From Candidatus Moraniibacteriota bacterium (GTDB lineage: Bacteria; Patescibacteriota; Minisyncoccia; Moranbacterales; GCA-2747515), in assembly GCA_027031945.1 (NCBI GenBank), contig JALVPE010000084.1, forward strand, positions 1 to 9,927: a stretch of DNA of 9,927 bases, read 5' to 3'. The notes beneath the pieces are model-generated. The model had not been told where the DNA came from. It saw nothing but the letters and a program-made list of their open reading frames with translations, and did no database searches. Below, piece by piece: positions 1 to 9,100 of the stretch. Each line of letters opens with the position of its first letter. Within the stretch, counting starts at the first letter, position 1. Both the position numbers and the translations under genes were made by a program.

Positions 1-137
1 ACTGATGAAACATTCGCCTTCTTTTTCTGATAAACAACCAACCCAAACAACGTCAAAATTATTATTACTAACCAAAATTTCCAATTTTTTAATATTTTAA
101 CAAATCCAGAAGTGGTGCTTTCACCTAAAACTCTTGG
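1..137 (-). other. C-terminal membrane anchor with VLGE motif, end not in window (residues 3212-3256)
   Basis: PRVLGESTTSG (VLGE at 3214-3217) precedes KNWKFWLVIIILTLFGLVVY (starting near 3229), a strongly hydrophobic helix, and the basic tail QKKKANVSS. The charge pattern puts the preceding region outside the cell and the tail inside. No stop is reached before the window edge. The protein probably ends within a few residues, since nothing but a short cytoplasmic tail is expected, but this cannot be seen. Confidence 0.75.
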
Positions 138-3100
138 ACCTTTTTCATTGATTTGAGTTTTTTCTTCTTTATCTGTTTTGGAATTTTTTTTTACTTGTTC
201 TGATTGTTGTTGTTCTTCCGTTGTTTTAATAGCCTCCTCACCAGATACTGCAACTCCTTCTCTGGAAGAATTATTTCCAAATGTTGGTGCTGATTCAACA
301 GAATTTGTCTCAACTACCTTTACTTTTTTAGTAATTTTTACTTCGTACTTTTCCTCTTTTACCGATGAATAATTACCATGATCATCAAAAGCTCTAACTG
401 CATAATAATAATCTCCTTTACAACCAACTCCACTCAAATCATCATTAAATCTAATTTTCTGATTGGGTCCAATAGTGATGGTTTTTATTTTGGAGTCATT
501 ATTTGCTATAACAGTTTTACTTTTAGCCCGATAAATTTCCACATAAACAGTTTGCCCATCATCAGCTGTTTTTACCTCTAGTTCATTACTACAAGAATGT
601 TCTTTTTTCTTTTTAATATACTTTGGCTCTCCTGGTCTGGTTTTTTCGAAAGATGTTTTAACTACATTAGATTCAACTCCATCAATACTTATTTTAAACA
701 GATATTCTCCTTCATCAATCAATATCCCAGCGTCTATAGTACACTCTCCGGAACTACCCCCGGCAATTAAATTTACTTCTTGAAATTTGACAAAATTTAA
801 ATCTTTTGGACCTTTTTTCCAACATTCAACAATTACATCATTTTCATCTGTATCCATAGCAACAAACCCAATTTCAAAAGGCTTATTGATATTAGCTTCT
901 GGCTCATCAATCCTTACCACAGTCTTAGCACTTACTTGATTAATACTAACCATTAAACTCACCAATATAATTAACCCAAAAATATTTTTTCTTTTTCTCA
1001 TTTGGGAAAAACCCAATACAATCAATCCGAGCACAAACATGCCACCAGCCATCAATAACCAGATTCCATTAGCTCCTGTTTTTGGTAATATGGTTGATGA
1101 AGCTTTTGTGACTACTTTTTTCTTTTTAACTATTTCTTTTTTATCTGCTTTTACAGTTACACTTTCTGGATTGTCATCATTAGCAATAACAACTTGAGTT
1201 CCGGCAAATTCATCATTAACTACTCCACCATTTATATTAAAATCTGATTTTTCAGCTAAAGCTAATAATTTATCTCCACGCATATCCGTGCCATTTCCCC
1301 AAACCAAATCTTTATATGATCCATTAGGAGCATTATCATCTATTTTAGCTTGATAAGTTAAAGTAATCACTTCATCTTTAACCATATTTCCCAAGCTCCA
1401 TTCACCAGGAGAAGCATAAACATGAGTTAATCCCAGTCCAGCAATCTTAGATAAATCACCCCTTTTATTTGAAGTAGCTTTCCAAGATTCAGGTACATAA
1501 GTTAAATTCTTAGGTGGTAAATCAGTAATTTTTACATTTTGCACTTTATTCTGATCTGCTCTTACTCTGATAGTATAAGTAACTAAATCACCGCTCTTTT
1601 TTACCTCATTAGACTTAACATTATTAGTTTTACTAATAAATAATTTACTCTCAATCAATTGATTACCAACAAAACATTCAATTGTTTTACCAGGTTCAAC
1701 TTCAACTTCCAAGTCCTCGGAATTTTCCGTTAAATCAAGAGAGTCCTCTCCACAATAGATATTTGTCATTTTCCAACCATCTGACTGTTGAGATTCTGTC
1801 ATTAACTCGCTTAATTTATAAGTACCTGATTTTAAATTATCAAAAATGGCCTGTCCATCATCATTGGTAATAATTTCTTGATAATTATTCTGAGTAGTAC
1901 TCAATTGTTTATCCTCTTCATCTTCATCGTTATCACTATACATTTTCAATCTCATTTTCCAACCGGCTAAAACACCCTCATTATCATCAAACTTGCCGTC
2001 TGCATCACTATCTTCCCACTTGGTAACAATAATTTTTCCATAATTAATGTTACCAAATTTATACGAAGTCTTTTTTTGTCCGGATTTCTTAATAATTGCT
2101 TGCCAACAAATTTGTCCTTCATCATCTTGACCGGATTGATTAACAACAGCTACTCCGCCTCCTACCAATCTACCTTCAAGATCTACTGTATTTGCCCCCA
2201 AAATTGGTCCGGTTTGAATGTATCCGGGTTGATTTACCTCACACACATAATATTTGCCGGGCATCAACGGTCCAAAACGATACTGACCTTTTTTTACTTT
2301 CTGATAATTGCTTCCTTCATTATCTCCGGTTATAGCTTCTTGCTCTACTCTTATCCAACGAGAAAATACTTCCTCTTGTGCCCTAGATTTACGATATCTA
2401 TCACTGTCTTTATATAAACGTATATGCCAACCATCTAATCTTTCTTCTTCTATCTGGTGAAGTCCATCAACATTGTAATCCATATACTTACGTCCTTGAA
2501 TAATTCCTCCTTCAAAATTACCGAATTGTACTTCCTTGATTTTTTCTCCCGGATTATTGATAATCACCTTGTGACAATATTGTCCATCATGTTCTACACC
2601 ACTTTCCGCATTTGGTTCTGTTTGCAACCAACCATCCCTATTTTCTTCACAAACATAATATTGACCTACCAAAAGATTTTTGAAACGATATTGTCCTTTG
2701 CCTCTTGTCACCATCGAAGAAATTTTCTTCCAATTGGCATCAAAAAGAGTTATCTTCCAACCATTCAAACGATTTTCCTTCTTCTTTTCCAAGCTATCAA
2801 AATCTCCATTACCATTTACATCTCGATATTTTTGTCCTTTAATAACACCTGTTCCAGATAATACATTGCCAAAATTTTGATTTTTTACCACCGTGTTACT
2901 ACCAGAAATTGTAAAAATGTGACATCCACCATTTTCACTAGATTGTGGGAACGTTTGTAACCAATTTTCTTGATGCATTTCACAAACCATATATTTACCC
3001 GGCATCAAATTTGTAAATTCATATTCCCCACCATCAGCTGTTAGTGTTGTTTTTGCATTATCTAATTTATACACAACAACATTTAATTTACCAGAATCAT

Positions 3101-6100
3101 TAGGCCTATATATTTCATTAATTCTAACTGAAAAGTGAGAACCATTACCTTTGATTAATTTTGTATAAGTATGATCTGGATTACATATTCCCCATTCTGT
3201 TTTAAGTTTATTAATTTCAAGATCTAATAATTGCTCCCCATATGACTCATAATTTTTTACAATAGTACTCCACGGACTACCATCACGCGATGAACACTCG
3301 GCATCAGCTGTAATTTTATCTCCTGCATCGTAAGTACCATTCACTTTCAAAACATAGTATTGCCCATCCTCAAATATTCCCATATCAATACCACTTGAAA
3401 TTTTTGGGTCAATCTCATATTGACCAATTTCTTCATATTGTCCGGTTACAATTGTCCAATCATCTAATCCGTTTTCATTTCTATTTATTTTACCATCCAT
3501 ATTTTTATCTTCCCATTTCATTCCAGACACAGAACCATTGGCTGGCACATTCCAAGCAACACAATAATATTCTCCTCCTTGTTTAAGATTACTTCTGCCA
3601 TCTATCCAATCCTGATTATCATAATGTAACCCATCATTAGCACAATAAAATTCTGCCGTCACATCGTTATTATCTTCATTACTAAACGGCAAATACCCTT
3701 CTGGCAATGCTTCTCGCACTTTTATTGGTTTTGTCACATCATCTACCATTACTTGCGTTGAATTGTTGTTATCAAACTTTTTCCAACCACTTCTTTTGTA
3801 TTGCCATTCAAATTCCCATTTTGGTACAATCTTACAACTTTTGTGAGTATTTACCCACTCTTGTGCAGTGTCAGCAGTAATCCATTCATTTCTAAAAGCC
3901 ATATTAGGTAAATCTTTTTCATCTGTACAGATGATTTTGGTAGCATTAATAGTTACCGGTAACATTTCATTAACTACAGTAAAAGTATTTTCACCATCTT
4001 CCACTGTTACCCTCCCGGTTCCACTGACATTTTCCCAACCATCTTGCATTGTTTCGCTTAAATCATAATCTCCTTGCGGAACATTCTCAAAAGTAACACA
4101 ACCATCTTCTCCGGAAGTTTCTCCTTGAAAATCTCTTTTGTAAATTTCAAAGCGAAAGTCACCATTATTTACATTATCACTATAATAATTGTCATAAATT
4201 GAAATGATAATCGGACCACCTGAGTGACTATAGCTATAAGTATATTCATGATTCTCATTATATGGTCCCCAGTGAACCGGTGTATCATTTACCCAAGCCA
4301 TAAGTCCCTTGCTTCCACTGCCAAGATCAAAGCCACTAACCCAACCATCCGTGCCATAAATAATGTTAGCTGGACGATATGAATATCCTGCATCAGCAAT
4401 CATTTTATTATTACCATATCTATATGTTCCCATTACCTTGATCACATAATCTCCAGCAGGAAGATCTACCGTATTAGTACGAGCTAAAGATGGATTTCCT
4501 GAAGGGCTATTCACATTAATTGGTGTTGCATCTACAATTGCTGTTCCAAGCGTCATCTCCCACCCTGCTAAACGATTTCCGCCTTCATCCTCTTTACAAA
4601 CCTTTACTTCTTGATTTGCACGACACTCATAAACATTCAATAAAATTGAACCTTCATTGTCTACTAAACAATTTTGACCATCACAATTATTTCCATACCA
4701 ATTACTATACCAATCACTAATAACAAAATCTGCAGTCATATCTTTTGTTGGTGTAAATCCAAAAGTGTACACATGATCACTATTTGTTGTTGTATCATCA
4801 TCCCACTCAACAACACCTATGCCACTACCAAGATTACCTAATACTGATGTAACACCTTTATTTGTTCCCCAAATACCAATATCTGAGCGTGTTGTAGAAA
4901 AACCATCTATTGTGCCATAAGCAGCATCCGCCTTTCTGCTACTTGCTTTGGCGTAATTATATACTCCAGTTGTCTCAAAAAGATAATTTGTACCTTGCGT
5001 AAGTGGGATGTGTACTGTATTTGCAATTGTACTGTCAAGTTTCTCAGTGCTCAATAATGTTTTAGTTGTGCCTGATGGACATGCACGTTGTTGTGTTGTG
5101 TATTGAGGAATTGCCTGACATGTACTTGTGCAAAATTCTCCCTCTTCTACACCATCTGTACCATCACATTGTTCAGTACCATTTTTTACACCATCACCAC
5201 AAATAGCCTCTAAATTTTGATCTTCACATAATGCACTTTTGGCCCTGATAGCATCCAAATCATAACCATCACCATTAGTGCCAACTAGATTTGTCGTATC
5301 CGTTAAACGCACATATTGAATCCAACTCCATCCTGTCATATCAAAATCTAATTCTCCTACACCATTATTGTCATGATTATTAACCTCTCCAATTGCTTGC
5401 CACACCAAACCATCTTGACTTACTTCTACTGTAGCTTTTTCAAGCATATAGGCTTGTCGATTGCCCCAGGTTATCTCATAAAAAGATAAATCATTTCCAG
5501 CTACATTTTTCACTGGATATTCAAATTTTGTTGTAATGGTTCCATCTTTACCAAGACTATAAAATGTACCCAATGCCTCACCATCCGGTGCACCAAGAAC
5601 TGCATTTACATCAGAACGTTCGCTAGCAACAACACCTCCATTACCAGTTGTTCCTTGATTATCAGATATTACTTCACTAACAAACGTTTCTTCACCTGCA
5701 ACACAGTCTTGAGATGCATCTATTTTCCGATTTATTACTTTAAACGTATTTTGACCTTGTGTAGTTACAAAAACATCGTTTAATCCACTAATATTTTCCC
5801 AACCATCTTGTAATGTCTCTTGAATAGAATAATTGCCAACAGGCACATTTTCAAAAATAACACAACCATCCTCTTCGGTAAAACCACTATAACCTTTATA
5901 AATATCTACATTAAGATTACCATTATTATCACTATAAGCATTATCTTTTACTTGAAAAGTTAATGTCCCGGTATAATTTTCATATCCCAAAGCATAACGA
6001 TGATCACTTGCTAAAACATCACTCCAATTAGTTGGAGTACCATTAACCATTATACCAAGATATCCTTCCCATCCAGATTTAAAATCTTTATCATTAGCCC

Positions 6101-9100
6101 AATTCCAATATGGAAAATTTGTCCCAGTCTTAAAGTGTATTGCTTTATCACTCTCTTGTCGTTGAGAAAAATTTGCATCAGCAAGCAACCCAGTGTTGCC
6201 ACGATATTCATATGTTCCACTAGCAACTACTACATAATCATCCTGAGGAAGACTACTAGAACTTACCATATCTGGTGCTTCTCCATTTTTTTGTGTTGCC
6301 ACATTTAGTGTCTCGATTTTATTACCTAATAATTGTAACTGCCATCCAGATAAAGATCTTCCGTCTTCATCCTCTTTACAAACCTTTACTTCTTGATTTG
6401 CACGACATTCATATAACGATACTTTCAATTCACCTGTATTATCATTAAAGCAAGCCTGTTTTTGATTATCACAACTACTTCCATACCAATCTCCATACCA
6501 ATCACTAATTAAAAATGTAGCATTTCCAGTAAAACTTGGAGTTATTAATCGCGTATATATATGATTGCTACCATCTTCACTATTCACATTTGGATTGTTG
6601 CCCCAATCAATAACACCTATTCCTCTACCTAAATCCCCAATAACAGAATGCACTCCACCTCTACTAACACCAGCAACAGCTGTTTTAGAACTGGTTACCC
6701 AGCCATTTCCTGTATGATAAGCAGCATCAGCTTGATATTTATATTTATCAGTTCCTGCTACAAAATATCTATTGTTGAAAATATAAGTTCCAGCAATTTG
6801 CACTAAATATCTTTTGCCAGTCACCAGATTAAATTCAATTTGATTTTCTCTATTGCTACTATCTAATATTTTTTCATCAACTAACACTGGTGTTTCATTA
6901 TCTGCACATTCAGTTTGTACTTGTCCATAAAATGGAACTAATTTACATTGATTTGTGCAAAATTCTCCCTCTTCTACACCATCTGTACCATCACATTGTT
7001 CAGTGCCATTTTTTACACCATCACCACAAATAGATTTCAACCCTTTATTAAATACGTTACAATATGATGTTTTATCTGGCTTTATGTCTACAAATTCAAC
7101 ATTATTAGTATCCCACCATTTATTATTAAGATCACTCGGCGCAACATCATCACTACATAAAAATCCATAAATATCAGCATTATCTAATCTTGCATTATTA
7201 TTATCAACTTCCGACATTAAATGTCTCCCTACTTCCAAAGTGCCCGTTAATACTCCTGGAGAATTTTCATCCAATGCAAAAGTATTTATAATAGTAGCTC
7301 CATCCTTCAAATCCCACGGAGAACATTTTTTACCAACAACACCAGTACAGATTTCACCATAAACACTGTTTGGCTGTCGTTCACAATGCTCTTCTACGTA
7401 CGCTTGAGCTTCATGGCTAATCTCTCCGTTGGCATTTGGCGTAAGAAAATTCATTTGATTATTATCGCCCAAAATATCAAAAGTATCATCACAAACCCAT
7501 TTATTCAATACAAGATTACCTTTAAGTGGTTGCTGTTCAAAATAAAGCACGTTCCCAAAGGCATAATCACCTTCTTTAGAATCGGGATTAGTATCCAACA
7601 CACTGCCGTCACCACTCCAAATATCTCTTGGGCCTCTTGATTTTGAATCACCCCAATAATTATTTAATGCATTAACTTGTCCGTCTTCGATATTGGGTAA
7701 TAAATTAGCAACTCCATTACCAAATCCTCTGTCCACACTACTAGAGCTAAATGGACTATTAAGAGAAATTTTATTTTTATGTATCTCAATCTCGTCCGGA
7801 TTAGACAAGACACTGATACCATTATTTCCTAGTCGAGCCCAATCTCCACAATCTTTCTTATCAGCATGTCCATTATTAACGATTGTATTTCCTTCTATCC
7901 ATATATCTTTTGGACCAAGTTCGTAGTCATTGCCAACCTCCCACATATCATACCCTCCACCATATTTGCCTTCGTTTCCTTCACTGCTAGATATAAAAAT
8001 ACCGGAAAGCATACCATTTTCCAAAGTATTACCTACGACATCAACCCCAGCTACCGAGTCCAGAACTATAGCACTGGCCTTCATACTTGTTATTATATTT
8101 TCCTCTATTTTAATATGCTCTTTTTTGGTTCCGGTAATGGCACTCAATACAATTCCTCCATAAATATCATTTTTACCTGAAATTTCATTACCTGTTATTT
8201 TTAATCCTTTATAATTTAATCTCTTGCCAAGATCTTTTTCAGTTTTTATTTTGTTAAAACCACGATCTCCGGCATCAGTATCAACCATCATAGTTCCCGT
8301 ATTTTTCCCAAAATCGATTGCTATAGTTGAATAATCTCCCATGGCAAATATTTTATCGGAATGTGGCTTTAAGTTATGGATATAATTATTTTCTATTGTT
8401 ATATCTGTGTAACTTTCCATCTTTCCGTTACGAACACCTCTTCTGTAGCCTTTAATTTCACAACCTTTTATCGTAACTTCATTACTATCTATGATAAATG
8501 CTGTCTTAGGATTATTATCTGTGCTAATTTTATCACCGTTTAAAATAGCACCTTTTTCACAATTTAATGAAACCGCTTTAGTGACAGACACTTCCTCAAT
8601 ATATTCCCCTTCGCCAATAGTAATTTTATCTCCATCTTTTGTTTTTTCGTCATCAATTGCTTCTTGAATGGTACAAAATTCCTTTTTTGTTACCTCATTT
8701 TTAACTGATGGCTTTTCACACTTTTGCACGACACTTGCATCAATTCCTTTTACAATAAAAATTGTAAAATGATTTACGCCTTTAACTACTATTTTGTGTT
8801 TTTTATTATTAACATCAACTTTGACACCTTCGTCTTTTTTGATATCTTTTGCGCCTTCAAAGCTTTTTTCATCTTTTGCATAAATGACAGTACTTTTATC
8901 CTTATCAACATCAGTATCTTTTGGCAATGGCAAGGTCAAATCGTACTCAAATGAACCGTTTTTCATCGTGGAAGTGATATCATAAGCAATATTACCCAAA
9001 GCCTCTAATTTATCTACTTGCTCATCAGTTAGTTTTACTTCCTTAATTGAAATTTCTTTTTTATTTTTTGCATTTTTCTCTTTATCAATTTTAGTAAACT

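Noticed and set aside
2076..2861. Plus-strand ORFs of 113 and 134 codons (2076-2417 and 2457-2861) with hydrophobic look
   Set aside because: Both are antisense to SdrD_B repeats that have clear domain motifs on the minus strand. The hydrophobic runs are complements of K/N/E-rich codons.
7386..8180. Cluster of plus-strand ORFs of 77 to 104 codons, some overlapping each other
   Set aside because: They lie opposite the beta-helix, whose coils are well defined on the minus strand. They overlap each other in different frames and have no consistent ribosome sites.
7539..8720. Reading the beta-helix as an active polysaccharide lyase or pectinase
   Set aside because: The fold signature is clear, but no catalytic Asp/Arg/Lys cluster of a known lyase or glycosidase family is visible. 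The N-Y-W-G exit is typical of non-enzymatic surface helices.
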